NCBI GenBank assembly: GCA_018823285.1
Contig: JAHJIQ010000016.1
Coordinates: 1 to 64,000, forward strand
Reading direction: 5' to 3'
Length of the DNA: 64,000 nucleotides
From: Pseudomonadota bacterium
Lineage (GTDB): Bacteria > Desulfobacterota > Desulfobulbia > Desulfobulbales > JAGXFP01
Shown: piece after piece, positions 26,304-35,395 of the stretch
Layout of the letters: every line of letters begins with the position of its first letter
Numbering within the stretch: position 1 is the first letter of the stretch
Notes under the pieces: model-generated
What the model was told of the DNA's origin: nothing
The model's input: the letters and a program-made list of their open reading frames with translations, nothing else
Database searches by the model: none
Position numbers and translations under genes: made by a program

Positions 26304-27656
26304 TCACCCTGTTTCTGTAGAGGAGACTATTTCGCCCACCAGATCATAATGGTGGGCGTCGGTGATTAAGACGTCCGCAATATCACCCGCCTGACATACA
26401 CCTGCGTTTATGTAGACACAGCCATCTATGTCGGCGGCCTGATATTTTGTTCTTCCCTCGATAAGCAAGTCACTTTCTCTGCTGATCCCTTCAACAATGA
26501 CAGGCTGGATAGTACCGACCAGTTTCCGGTTCAAAGACAGTGATATATCCGCTTGCAGCGCCATTAGTTCAGCTTTTCGCTGTTCTTTCTCTTTTTCAGT
26601 GCATTGATTTGCAAATCCAGATGCTTCGCAACCTTCTTCATTTGAGTAGGTGAAGACACCCACATTTTGCAGATGCTGCTCGCCCATGAAACTCATCAAC
26701 TCTGTAACATCTTCATTGTTTTCGCCAGGAAAACCCACCATAAATGTTGTTCGAATAGCCGCATCGGGAAGTTTCTTTCGCACCTTGCTGATGAGTTTTT
26801 CGGCATCTTGCCTGGTATACGGCCGGTTCATGGCCTTCAGGATCTTGTTGCTGATATGCTGCAGTGGTATGTCAAAATAGGGTAGGATCCTTGGATTTTC
26901 TGCCACCAGATCGAGAAGTTCATCCTTTACTCGCATTGGGTAAAGGTACAGCAACCTGATCCAGGGAATGGACGTTTTGTCGAGCAGACCCCGAAGCAGA
27001 TCAATCAGTCCTTCCCTGTCTTTGCCGAGATCCAGACCATAGGCTGTCAGGTCTTGGGCAATCAGGGTCAGCTCTTTAATTCCTCCTTTTTCGAGAAGAG
27101 TCGCTTCGGCAAGCAGATCACTTAATGTTCTACTGCGTAGAGGGCCTCGAATTTTTGGGATCAGGCAGTATGAACAACGATTTGAACACCCCTCTGTCAC
27201 CTTGAGATAGGCCCGGTGTGAAGGGGTGGATATAGTCCGCGGGGTATTGCTGTTCATCAGAAAATCAGTTGCTGGAAGTTGCATGACTGACTCCTGAAGG
27301 TCGCCAAGTGCAGATAGCTCACTGACTATATTCGGGAACCCATCAACTCCTATGAAGAGATCCACTTCCGGCAACTCTTTTTTAAGTTCTTTGCCGTATC
27401 TCTGGACCATGCAGCCGGTCACCACCAGTTTCTGCTGCGGCGCACCCTTCTTGATTTCAGTCAGGGCCAGAATTGCATCAATCCCTTCTTCTACTGCAGG
27501 CTGGATGAAACCGCAGGTGTTGACCAGAAGGATATCAGCACCTTCCGGATCAGCAGTAAGGACATACCCTGCTTCCATCAGGCAGCCGGTCATTACCTCT
27601 GAATCCACAAGATTTTTTGGACACCCGAGGCTCTGGATAAATACCTTCTTCGTCAT
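26304..27656 (-). CDS. rimO: Ribosomal protein S12 methylthiotransferase RimO
   Basis: Radical-SAM enzyme of 450 aa that adds a methylthio group to Asp of ribosomal protein S12. The N-terminal UPF0004 domain has SLGCPKNLVDSE, VNTCGFI and VTGCMVQRY (three cluster Cys). The radical-SAM CSNRCSYC is near residue 157, with the RimO-specific KIRGPLRSR after it. A C-terminal TRAM domain binds RNA or protein. Its stop is 17 bp from the convergent HU stop; its start lies 1 bp from the phosphorylase stop. Confidence 0.95.
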   Translation of the reverse strand: MTKKVFIQSLGCPKNLVDSEVMTGCLMEAGYVLTADPEGADILLVNTCGFIQPAVEEGIDAILALTEIKKGAPQQKLVVTGCMVQRYGKELKKELPEVDLFIGVDGFPNIVSELSALGDLQESVMQLPATDFLMNSNTPRTISTPSHRAYLKVTEGCSNRCSYCLIPKIRGPLRSRTLSDLLAEATLLEKGGIKELTLIAQDLTAYGLDLGKDREGLIDLLRGLLDKTSIPWIRLLYLYPMRVKDELLDLVAENPRILPYFDIPLQHISNKILKAMNRPYTRQDAEKLISKVRKKLPDAAIRTTFMVGFPGENNEDVTELMSFMGEQHLQNVGVFTYSNEEGCEASGFANQCTEKEKEQRKAELMALQADISLSLNRKLVGTIQPVIVEGISRESDLLIEGRTKYQAADIDGCVYINAGVCQAGDIADVLITDAHHYDLVGEIVSSTETG

Positions 27657-27657
27657 C

Positions 27658-28395
27658 TCACACCTGATTCAAGAATTGAGCTGCATCAAGCAGTTTTGTA
27701 GAAATGTGTTTGTTCATTTTTCTGAAAGCTTCTTGGTGAAAGCCGGCGACCCATTTTTCTCCCCACAAATTATCAGAGACAAGAAAAGCGGCAGCTAGAT
27801 CAATATTCCTAAACTCGGCAACTCTTGCCAGAGCGGTAAACTCCATGTCAACTCCCATAATCTGCTTTGCTGATAATTCAGCAAGCTTGTCCGTTGTTTC
27901 ACGGTAAACCCCATCCGTACTCCATACCGGACCTGATGAGTATGATATCCCGTTTGCGGTGAAATATGTCTCAAGATCCATTCTCAAAGTCTCCGAGCTT
28001 GCAGGATTTTCTCTGCCCGGATAGTAGCTTGAGGTGCCTTCCCCTGGGATTCCCCAGGTTGGCAGAAGAAGTGTGCCGATTTCAATGTCCTTACAGAGAG
28101 AACCGCACCAGCCATAGACCAGAACTTTTCTGGCGCCGAGTGCGATCAGTTTTTCCAGGGCCATGACTGCCATTGGTGCTCCAATTGCCGGACCTGCCAC
28201 AAAAAAAGCACCAGAGTGGTCATCTGCTACGGTATACAATCTGCTGTTGAAGAAGAAGTGAGAAGTGGCGTTTCTGTTTTCGAGTATAGCCGAGATCCTG
28301 TATATATCGCCGGGGTTTATATATATTATGCCGGAAGCAGGCAGGAGGGGTTCATTTTTCTCCCGTACAGGGTTTATCAATGGTTTTTCTGTCAT
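27658..28395 (-). CDS. Purine/uridine nucleoside phosphorylase-like protein
   Basis: Protein of 245 aa with the PNP/UDP superfamily signatures: GPAIGAPMAVMALEKLIALGARKVLVYGWCGSL (the phosphate/nucleoside core) and MGVDMEFTALARVAEFRNI (the ribose-binding Met-Glu). It cleaves a nucleoside with phosphate, releasing base and ribose-1-phosphate; whether it prefers purines or uridine is open. The start at 28395 is preferred (Met-Thr-Glu-Lys); earlier codons fall inside the atpE terminator hairpin. One base separates it from rimO, so rimO is probably on its transcript. Confidence 0.85.
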   Translation of the reverse strand: MTEKPLINPVREKNEPLLPASGIIYINPGDIYRISAILENRNATSHFFFNSRLYTVADDHSGAFFVAGPAIGAPMAVMALEKLIALGARKVLVYGWCGSLCKDIEIGTLLLPTWGIPGEGTSSYYPGRENPASSETLRMDLETYFTANGISYSSGPVWSTDGVYRETTDKLAELSAKQIMGVDMEFTALARVAEFRNIDLAAAFLVSDNLWGEKWVAGFHQEAFRKMNKHISTKLLDAAQFLNQV

Positions 28396-28407
28396 GGGTA
28401 TTAGATA

Positions 28408-28443
28408 AACAAAAAAAGGCTGCAGGACAAGCCTGCAGCCTTT
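28408..28443 (-). terminator. Rho-independent terminator after atpE
   Basis: Minus strand: AAAGGCTGCAGG, 5-base loop, CCTGCAGCCTTT, then a run of T. A 12-bp perfect stem with a T tail, 26 bp after the atpE stop. It should end the F0 transcript. Confidence 0.9.
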
Positions 28444-28468
28444 AAAAGGCAATATGATTTTTCAGTTC

Positions 28469-28813
<345 letters not shown>

Positions 28814-28894
28814 TCAGTTACTCCTTCGTATAGTTTTTAATAGTTGGCCTTCTTTCCAAATCAAATTTTTAAGCAATTTCAAAAGATCATTTCA

Positions 28895-29617
28895 TTAATG
28901 CGCGTGTTCCATTGAAGCCGAGAAGTAAAGAATCGACAACAGCACAAATACCAATGCCTGGACCAATGAAACGAATACACCAAGACACAGAATTGGCAGT
29001 GGCGCGAAATATGCGCCAGCCAGAATGAACAGAATTCCCAGCAGAGTCTCTTTGGCCATGATGTTGCCGAAGAGCCGGATTGAAAGTGACAGGATACGGG
29101 CCAGATGGCTGATAATCTCAATGGGAGCAATCAGCGGGATAAGCCACCAGACCGGACCCAGAAAGTGTTTATAGTAGTTGAGGCCGTGAAATTTGAATCC
29201 GAGTATATGAGTTGTACAGAAAACGATGAGGGTGCACCCCAGAGTAATATTCAGGTTTGAGGTAGGTGACATAAAGCCAGGCATCAGACCTATCAGATTG
29301 GCAACCAGTATATAAAAAGCGAAGGTTGCAAGCATTGGAAACATCATTCTGGCGCCTTCCTTGCCCATGTTTTCAGCCATGAATCCTTCCATTCCGCTGA
29401 TAATGGCCTCCCAGAAATTCTGTCCTTTACCGGGGATCATTTCCAGTTTACCGATGGTAAGTTTTGGCATGACGATCAGAAAGATCATTACGAGCCAGGT
29501 GTAGGTCATGTGCGGTGAAACGAGTTTTGACAGAACCGTATCACCGACGGGACCGTGTGGCACCGGCAAGTGGAGTGCTTCCAGGATAACTGATATGAAT
29601 AATATCGGATGTTCCAT
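28895..29617 (-). CDS. atpB: ATP synthase F0 subunit a
   Basis: Stator channel subunit of 240 aa with about six helices. The essential Arg is in LSLSIRLFGNIMA (near residue 178), followed by the last helices ILFILAGAYFAPLPILCLG and ALVFVLLSILYFSAS. It follows the small atpI gene after 6 bp. Only F0 genes are here; the F1 genes must be elsewhere. Confidence 0.96.
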   Translation of the reverse strand: MEHPILFISVILEALHLPVPHGPVGDTVLSKLVSPHMTYTWLVMIFLIVMPKLTIGKLEMIPGKGQNFWEAIISGMEGFMAENMGKEGARMMFPMLATFAFYILVANLIGLMPGFMSPTSNLNITLGCTLIVFCTTHILGFKFHGLNYYKHFLGPVWWLIPLIAPIEIISHLARILSLSIRLFGNIMAKETLLGILFILAGAYFAPLPILCLGVFVSLVQALVFVLLSILYFSASMEHAH

Positions 29618-29623
29618 CTTTAT

Positions 29624-30019
29624 TTATGATGCCTCCCTGGTATGAATTGTCTTTTTTAATACATTTACTGCCAGTGTTATAATACTCACGAGGACAGTCG
29701 ATAGTCCGAACAACAGTCCGATAAAATGCACCAGTCCTTCACTGATAAGAAAATACAGGAGGAGGGCAAGGACCGTCAGTCGTAAATAATATTTTATCAG
29801 AAACCTGCTTTTTACCGCATTCAGAGGACCTTGTAACAACCTGGTCAGGTCTCGCTGTAGAAACCAGAAGCTGACGTTGGCAAGAATTCCACCCAGAAAA
29901 ATCGAGCGGGTGATTTGAAAACCAAACAACGGAAAACTTGCCGCTGTCATTATCGCCAGAATACTCCAGCTTATGAGCTGAATGCTCTGCAGTGCCGAAT
30001 CGCCTTCCTTCTCATTCAT
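29624..30019 (-). CDS. atpI: ATP synthase subunit I-like membrane protein
   Basis: Protein of 131 aa with four hydrophobic helices (SWSILAIMTAASFPLFG, SIFLGGILANVSFWFLQ, YLRLTVLALLLYFLI, GLLFGLSTVLVSIITLAV). This is the usual shape of AtpI-type assembly factors, which help form the c ring or bind Mg2+. The ATG at 30019 overlaps the stop of the preceding gene (ATGA), so that start is preferred over the farther upstream ones. Confidence 0.85.
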   Translation of the reverse strand: MNEKEGDSALQSIQLISWSILAIMTAASFPLFGFQITRSIFLGGILANVSFWFLQRDLTRLLQGPLNAVKSRFLIKYYLRLTVLALLLYFLISEGLVHFIGLLFGLSTVLVSIITLAVNVLKKTIHTREAS

Positions 30020-30243
30020 TTCAAATCTTTTCTGGTGGCCATTCTGTAGAGATTCAGAAATGCTGCCGCTACTCCGAAGCCCAGAAAGATCAAAGTCAGC
30101 CATGGTGAAGTCCGACCGTCAAACACCTTATGGTCAAGGTAATAACCAAATCCGACGCCGATGAAGATTGAAAAGGCAACTGTCATGCCGATGGTGCTGA
30201 AGTCGGCCAACAGCTTCATGATTTCCTTTCTGTTACCTGACAT
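30016..30243 (-). CDS. atpZ: AtpZ/AtpI family small membrane protein
   Basis: Protein of 75 aa with two helices (FSTIGMTVAFSIFIGVGFGYYLDHKVF, then SPWLTLIFLGFGVAAAFLNLYRM). The GYYLD and the final RMATRK fit the AtpZ group that stands first in F0 operons and is thought to help Mg2+ handling or assembly. First gene of the atpZ-atpI-atpB-atpE operon. Confidence 0.88.
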   Translation of the reverse strand: MSGNRKEIMKLLADFSTIGMTVAFSIFIGVGFGYYLDHKVFDGRTSPWLTLIFLGFGVAAAFLNLYRMATRKDLK

Positions 30244-30296
30244 TGGCTGCCTTTCTATCAGCCATCATCTATACCATGGACTGAATAACGGTTCAT

Positions 30297-30325
30297 TTTT
30301 TAGCATGGCTCCAAATCAAAGTCAA
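30297..30325 (-). promoter_or_regulatory. Candidate sigma-70 promoter for the F0 operon
   Basis: Minus strand TTGACT and TAAAAA with 17-bp spacing, in the 96-bp gap between hemL and atpZ, starting about 50 bp ahead of atpZ. The -35 is strong and the -10 weak. Confidence 0.5.
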
Positions 30326-30339
30326 CGGTTTTAGAGTCA

Positions 30340-31629
30340 TTACTTCATTTTTCTGAATACGGATTCAGCCTTTTCCAGTGTAATTTCAAGGTCTTGTTTT
30401 GAGTGGGCAGCTGAAATGAACATTCCTTCAAATTGTGCTGGAGCCAGGTAAATACCAGCGGCAAGCATCTCGCGATAGTAAAGTCCGTACCGGTCGGTAT
30501 CTGATTTCATGGCGGTATCGAAATCTGTTACCGGCCCTGCTGTGAAGAAAAGTGTCAACACTGATCCGGCCTGGTTCATGCAGACATTGTCACCCAGATG
30601 AATTTTGGCAATTTTAAGAAGTTCTGTGCCGAAAGAGAGGGATTTCTTGTCAAGCTCCTCATAAAAACCAGGCTTGGCAAGTTCGGTAAGCGTTGCTTTA
30701 CCGGCTGCCATTGCCAAGGGGTTTCCTGATAAAGTACCAGCCTGATATACAGGCCCGTTTGGCGCGATCATATCCATAATTTCTTTTCTGCCTCCGTATG
30801 CACCCACAGGCAATCCGCCGCCAATGATTTTTCCGAGACAAGTCAGGTCAGGAGTAATCCCGAATTTAGCCTGTGCTCCACCAAGGCTTGCCCGAAACCC
30901 GGTTATCACTTCGTCAAAGATGAGAAGGATTCCCAATTCCGCTGTCAGGTCACGAAGTTTTTGAAGAAATCCCGGTGCAGGGGAGACCACGCCCATATTG
31001 CCGGCGATCGGTTCGATGATCACACAGGCGATATCGAGATCCTTGTTCCGCAGGGTCCTTTCCAGTTCATCTGGATTGTTGTAAGGGATTGACAAGGTGT
31101 TTTTGACGATGTCTTCCGGTACACCAGGGCTCCCGGGAATTCCGAGGGTCACAACTCCTGAACCTGCTTTTACCAGAAAAGAGTCAGCGTGGCCGTGATA
31201 TCCGCCGTTGAATTTAACAATAACTTTACGGCCTGTAAATCCGCGGGCAAGTCTAATGGCGCTCATGGTGGCTTCGGTGCCCGAACTGACAAACCTTACC
31301 ATTTCTACGGAAGGAACGGCTGCGATTACCATCTCGGCCAGATCAATTTCCAGAGCGCAGGGGGCTCCGAAACTGGTTCCTTTTTCCATCGCCTTGCTGA
31401 TTGCTTCAATTACCGCCGGATGGTTATGGCCCAAGATCATCGGTCCCCACGAACCGATGAAATCCGTGTAGCTGTTTCCGTCAACATCGTAAACTTTAGC
31501 GCCTGAAGCCTTGTCAATAAATATTGGGTCACAACCTACCGATTTACATGCCCTGACCGGGCTGTCTACACCCCCCGGGATTAGGGTTTGTGCCTTGGTA
31601 AACATTTTCTTTGATGTATCTGTGTTCAT
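30340..31629 (-). CDS. hemL: Glutamate-1-semialdehyde 2,1-aminomutase
   Basis: PLP enzyme of 429 aa that turns glutamate semialdehyde (from HemA) into 5-aminolevulinate. The catalytic Lys is in LGKIIGGGLPVGAYGG (near residue 268); GSWGPMILGHNHP and VRFVSSGTEATMSAIRLARG are as expected. AGGAGG precedes the ATG. It has its own strong promoter, with a perfect palindrome upstream. Confidence 0.97.
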   Translation of the reverse strand: MNTDTSKKMFTKAQTLIPGGVDSPVRACKSVGCDPIFIDKASGAKVYDVDGNSYTDFIGSWGPMILGHNHPAVIEAISKAMEKGTSFGAPCALEIDLAEMVIAAVPSVEMVRFVSSGTEATMSAIRLARGFTGRKVIVKFNGGYHGHADSFLVKAGSGVVTLGIPGSPGVPEDIVKNTLSIPYNNPDELERTLRNKDLDIACVIIEPIAGNMGVVSPAPGFLQKLRDLTAELGILLIFDEVITGFRASLGGAQAKFGITPDLTCLGKIIGGGLPVGAYGGRKEIMDMIAPNGPVYQAGTLSGNPLAMAAGKATLTELAKPGFYEELDKKSLSFGTELLKIAKIHLGDNVCMNQAGSVLTLFFTAGPVTDFDTAMKSDTDRYGLYYREMLAAGIYLAPAQFEGMFISAAHSKQDLEITLEKAESVFRKMK

Positions 31630-31697
31630 CTTTTATGCCTCCTGGATATGTAGCTTCAACAGTCGTATGATTTTCAGTTTCGATTTTTGAAAGACCG

Positions 31698-31727
31698 AAT
31701 ATAGCATGGGCTATGAATTTATGTCAA
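31698..31727 (-). promoter_or_regulatory. Sigma-70 promoter for hemL
   Basis: Minus strand TTGACA and TATATT with 18-bp spacing, placing the start about 60 bases ahead of hemL. A very good match to consensus. Confidence 0.72.
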
Positions 31728-31753
31728 AGTTTAGGGGGAATATTATCGGTATG

Positions 31754-31767
31754 TTCCCAATTGGGAA
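31754..31767. promoter_or_regulatory. Perfect 14-bp palindrome upstream of hemL
   Basis: TTCCCAATTGGGAA, centred near position -70 relative to the predicted hemL start. Too short and without T tail to be a terminator, so an operator or activator site is more likely. It lies 5 bp after the stop of the HAD gene. Confidence 0.55.
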
Positions 31768-31772
31768 TAAGG

Positions 31773-32444
31773 CTATTCTGGTATCAATTCGTTAAAAAAT
31801 ATAATTGATTTAAAGCGTTTTGATTTCTTCGGGAGAGATTTACTGCTTGGTCGTGCAACATATATGAGTGAAATGATACCGTAAATTTCAGCTGATATCA
31901 GCACCTTTTCCGTGTCATCAGCCAGAAGTGTTCTCGCAGGGTCATAGACAACGTGTTTGTGTAGCAGTTTCCAGAACAAGGGATCTTCTTTGGCCAGCCC
32001 AACCTCTTGCGAGCAAATGATCTGATCAAAGTAGCCGCTGAGCGCGGTTTTGTTCATTTTAATAGCCAGGGTTTTACTGTGGGCATTTGTGACCATGGTT
32101 ACAGTTTTGCCAACTTTCCGACAAAACAACATAAAATCAATAACATATGGGTGGACGCAGATCAGGTGGTCTACTTTGATTTTGAGTGCCGGAATATCCA
32201 AATCGAGTTCGGTTGACCAGAAATCAAGATCGGTCCAGGCGAGAGTTCCTTCACAATTTTTGTATTTCTGCAGTAGTAATTTTCTTGCCTGGATAACAGA
32301 TATACCTTCTTTTTCAGCAAATCGCTCCGGGACAAAATGCTCCCAGAAGTAATCATCAAAATGCTTGTCCAGTAGAGTGCCATCCATGTCCAGGAACACA
32401 TGATCTATGTTTTGCCAAAAGGTGTTCAACTCGTTTTGAATCAT
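31773..32444 (-). CDS. HAD-superfamily phosphatase, GMP/IMP nucleotidase (YrfG) type
   Basis: Protein of 223 aa. HAD motif I is LDMDGTLLD, motif II VTNAHSKT, motif III the Lys region (EVGLAKEDP) and motif IV LLADDTEKVL. The HFDDYFWEHFVP and TDLDFWSTELDLD segments match the YrfG-like nucleotidases, which hydrolyse purine mononucleotides. It follows the DUF1232 gene after 15 bp. Family assignment is good; the substrate is by analogy. Confidence 0.85.
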   Translation of the reverse strand: MIQNELNTFWQNIDHVFLDMDGTLLDKHFDDYFWEHFVPERFAEKEGISVIQARKLLLQKYKNCEGTLAWTDLDFWSTELDLDIPALKIKVDHLICVHPYVIDFMLFCRKVGKTVTMVTNAHSKTLAIKMNKTALSGYFDQIICSQEVGLAKEDPLFWKLLHKHVVYDPARTLLADDTEKVLISAEIYGIISLIYVARPSSKSLPKKSKRFKSIIFFNELIPE

Positions 32445-32459
32445 TGATTCACTCTGATT

Positions 32460-32711
32460 TTATCTGTTAAAACGGCTACGCAGAATTTGTTTAAGTTCTA
32501 ACGGCATAAAAAGGTAGGCAAGCCAGGTGAAGAGTGAGAGGAAACTCAGGTCATCAAGTAGACCGAGAAAAGGCAAGGTGTCGAGAATCAAGTCGGCAGG
32601 GAACAGCAGATAAACGACCCCCAGTAATACGAGCAGCTTGCTGTACCAAGAGGATCGGTGAGCAAAAATAAGTTTAAGCAGATATAATATCTTTCCTGGA
32701 GTCGATAACAT
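32460..32711 (-). CDS. DUF1232/YkvA family membrane protein
   Basis: An 83-residue protein with the DUF1232 core: YSKLLVLLGVVYLLFPADLILDTLPFLGLLDDLSFLS, two helices and a Pro-Asp pair between them. Its role is unknown across bacteria. It follows pyrD after 11 bp and precedes the HAD gene, forming one minus-strand run with pyrK-pyrD. Confidence 0.88.
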   Translation of the reverse strand: MLSTPGKILYLLKLIFAHRSSWYSKLLVLLGVVYLLFPADLILDTLPFLGLLDDLSFLSLFTWLAYLFMPLELKQILRSRFNR

Positions 32712-32722
32712 GAACAGGGCAA

Positions 32723-33640
32723 CTATATTTCCAGGGAACCGATCAGTTCACTCACATTTGAATAATTCATATCCTCAATATACTGTGAGATGCCGGCAAT
32801 TATTTCTTCGCAGGTTCCTGGGTTAACAAAGTTTGCAGTGCCAACCTGAACAGCAGTTGCTCCGGCGATCAGAAATTCGATTGCATCTTCTGCACACATG
32901 ATTCCGCCTATGCCAATAACCGGAATCTTCACAGTTTTTGCCACCTGCCAGACCATTCTTAAGGCAATAGGTTTAATCGCCGGTCCTGAAAGACCACCGA
33001 TGATGTTTGCTAGTTTTGGTTTTCGACTCCGGTGGTCAATGGCCATTCCTATCAGGGTATTGATCAGGGAAACAGCGTCAGCTCCGCTCTCTTCAGCCGC
33101 TTTGGCAGTATTAGTGATATCGGTGACATTAGGAGAAAGTTTAATGATTACAGGAAGATCTGTGCTTTTTTTGACCGCCGCTGTTACTTCTTTTACCATG
33201 ACCGGATCAGTGCCAAATGCAACGCCGCCTTTTTTAACGTTGGGACAGGAAATATTCACTTCAATGCCTGATAATCCGTCAACATCGTTCAGAAAGCAGG
33301 CCAGTTCCCGGTACTCATCAACCGTGTCACCAAGAATATTTACAATGATCGAAGCACCGGTTTCTCGCAAGAAGGGCATTTTCTCGGATTTGAATTTTTC
33401 CGCCCCAACGTTTTCCAGTCCAATAGCATTGAGCATCCCTGAGCTTGTTTCGACAATTCTGGGAGGAGGGTTTCCTGCTCTCGGTTCCATGGAAATGCCC
33501 TTCACGATGATTCCGCCAAGCCTGTGCAGGTTGACATAGTCTGAAAACTCACTCCCATAACCGAATGTTCCTGATGCAGTGAGTACCGGATTTTGTAATT
33601 TAATACCGCCAACATCTACTTTCAGATTATTTATTTCCAT
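32723..33640 (-). CDS. pyrD: Dihydroorotate dehydrogenase, catalytic subunit (class 1B)
   Basis: FMN enzyme of 305 aa of pyrimidine synthesis. It has VTTASGTFG-like LTASGTFGYG, the NISCPNVKKGG active-site loop with catalytic Cys, VIIKLSPNVTD and VIGIGGIMCAEDAIEF. The adjacent pyrK shows it is the NAD-linked class 1B enzyme. The two genes overlap by 10 bp. Confidence 0.96.
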   Translation of the reverse strand: MEINNLKVDVGGIKLQNPVLTASGTFGYGSEFSDYVNLHRLGGIIVKGISMEPRAGNPPPRIVETSSGMLNAIGLENVGAEKFKSEKMPFLRETGASIIVNILGDTVDEYRELACFLNDVDGLSGIEVNISCPNVKKGGVAFGTDPVMVKEVTAAVKKSTDLPVIIKLSPNVTDITNTAKAAEESGADAVSLINTLIGMAIDHRSRKPKLANIIGGLSGPAIKPIALRMVWQVAKTVKIPVIGIGGIMCAEDAIEFLIAGATAVQVGTANFVNPGTCEEIIAGISQYIEDMNYSNVSELIGSLEI

Positions 33641-34431
33641 GAGATTGCTCCTGAATCAAATACCGGGCCATCTTTGCAGACATGGAGATACTGTCTGTCA
33701 TTATTTCCGCTGCTTTTTACCGCGCAACCAAGACAGGCAGAGATGCCGCATGCCATTAATGTTTCAAGAGAGACCTGGCAGGACCACGCCGAAGATGTTG
33801 AGTGTTTGACTACAGTATGCATCATGGGATGAGGCCCGCAGGTGAAGACAGACCATTTTTTCGATGTGTCCAGCTCGGTAAGCAAAAGGTCTGTAACTAG
33901 TCCGTGATAACCTATACTGCCATCATCGGTCGCGCACACTGGTTTGATACCAAGTGTTTCGAAATCTTTGCTGATAATGGTAAGATCCACCGCTTTGGCG
34001 GCCCCAAGCAGCACCTTGATTTCCGGGAATAATTCAGATTGCCGGCTGAGCCGTTTGGCGAGAAAGAAAAGTGGGGCAACTCCCATTCCGCCACCAACGA
34101 GGCATATATTTGTCGGCTTATCAGGTATGGAAAATCCCTTTCCAAGAGGGCCAATAATATCTAATTCATCACCCTGCTTTTTGTTGGCCAGGAAACGTGT
34201 TCCTTTCCCAATTTTCTTAAAAAGTATCTGGATTCGATCAGCGGAAGTTGTCTGATGGATTGAAAATGGACGGCGCAATAAGGGGTTGTTTTTATCCGAG
34301 GATTTGACCATTAAAAATTGGCCTGGAAGGGCACTGGTGGCAATCTCAGGTGCCGAAATAGTCAGACGGCATATATCCTTAGTGATTGCCTCGTTGCGGA
34401 GTATTTCACCCTTAATATTGTATGATGACAC
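33631..34431 (-). CDS. pyrK: Dihydroorotate dehydrogenase, electron-transfer subunit
   Basis: Flavin/iron-sulfur subunit of 266 aa that passes electrons from PyrD to NAD+. FAD-binding RRPFSIHQT, NAD-binding VGGGMGVAPLFFLAKRL, and a [2Fe-2S] Cys cluster in ACGISACLGCAVKS plus a later Cys in HVCKDGPVF are all visible. Its 3' end overlaps pyrD. The gap to parB upstream is 58 bp. Confidence 0.95.
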   Translation of the reverse strand: MSSYNIKGEILRNEAITKDICRLTISAPEIATSALPGQFLMVKSSDKNNPLLRRPFSIHQTTSADRIQILFKKIGKGTRFLANKKQGDELDIIGPLGKGFSIPDKPTNICLVGGGMGVAPLFFLAKRLSRQSELFPEIKVLLGAAKAVDLTIISKDFETLGIKPVCATDDGSIGYHGLVTDLLLTELDTSKKWSVFTCGPHPMMHTVVKHSTSSAWSCQVSLETLMACGISACLGCAVKSSGNNDRQYLHVCKDGPVFDSGAISWK

Positions 34432-34489
34432 GAATGGGCCTGGAGTAGATGGTTATTCTTCAGAGAGTGGTTTTCAGCCAGACAATTGC

Positions 34490-35392
34490 TCAGGAAATTG
34501 TCTGATTGCCCGTAATTAGACTGACAAGTCTTTCCAGATCATCCATGGAGAAGTATTCAATTTCCACCTTCCCTCTACTGCCATTCTGGATAATGCGACT
34601 TTTGGTGTCAAGATGTCTGACGAGATCATTTTCCAGTGCTTTACAGTATGATTCAGGGATTAGATCTTCTGAGGATTTTGCAGAATTTTGGTTCAGGTTC
34701 TTTCGCTGAATACCTGGTTTTAGTTTTCTCGCTAAAGCTTCTGCCTGTCTGACAGAAAGTCCGTTACTGAGAATTTCTTCACACAGAGAGCGCATTGTGT
34801 GTTCATCCGGACAAGAAAGAAGGACTCGGGCATGTCCCGATGAAATTCTCCCTGACGCAAGTTCTGATTTTGCAAATTCAGGGAGTTGCAATAACCTGAG
34901 GGCGTTGGCTATTGTTGACCTCTGCTTCCCGACTTTTTTTGCGACTGACTCCTGCGTTTCCCCGAACTCGCTCATCAGGCGCTGGTAAGCTTCCGCCTCA
35001 TCAAGTGGTGAAAGATCCTGCCTTTGGATGTTTTCAATAATTGCCAGTTCAAGTCGATCTGAATGTTCAATTTCCCTGATAATCACGGGTACTTTTTCAA
35101 GACCGGCAATGGTGGCTGCCTGGAGTCGTCTTTCACCAGCAACCAACTCATAGTCGCCATCATCTTTCTTTCTTACTATTAATGGCTGGAGAACTCCTTT
35201 TTCTTTTATGGAATCGGCAAGCTGCCGCAGAGCCTCCTGGTCCATTTCCTTTCGAGGTTGATATGGATTGGGAACAATCCTGTCAATGGCGCATGAAATC
35301 AGAGTTCCGGTTGCGGTGTCATTGATATTATCGTTGCCATCTGAAGGGAGAAGCGCGTTCAGTCCTTTTCCTAAAGCAGAATGTTTTACCAT
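34490..35392 (-). CDS. parB: Chromosome-partitioning protein ParB
   Basis: CTP-dependent DNA clamp of 300 aa that loads on parS sites. N-terminal IVPNPYQPRKEMDQEALRQLADSI, the CTP-binding ELVAGERRLQAATIAG, the EAEAYQRLMSEFGETQESVAKKVGKQRSTIANALRLLQLP helix-turn-helix, and a C-terminal dimer domain are all present. Two parS sites lie about 1 kb upstream. Three bases separate it from parA. Confidence 0.97.
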   Translation of the reverse strand: MVKHSALGKGLNALLPSDGNDNINDTATGTLISCAIDRIVPNPYQPRKEMDQEALRQLADSIKEKGVLQPLIVRKKDDGDYELVAGERRLQAATIAGLEKVPVIIREIEHSDRLELAIIENIQRQDLSPLDEAEAYQRLMSEFGETQESVAKKVGKQRSTIANALRLLQLPEFAKSELASGRISSGHARVLLSCPDEHTMRSLCEEILSNGLSVRQAEALARKLKPGIQRKNLNQNSAKSSEDLIPESYCKALENDLVRHLDTKSRIIQNGSRGKVEIEYFSMDDLERLVSLITGNQTIS

Positions 35393-35395
35393 TTT

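Noticed and set aside
26334..26357. Inverted repeat GCCCACCA ... TGGTGGGC
   Set aside because: It lies inside the rimO coding region and encodes conserved residues, so a regulatory role is not supported.
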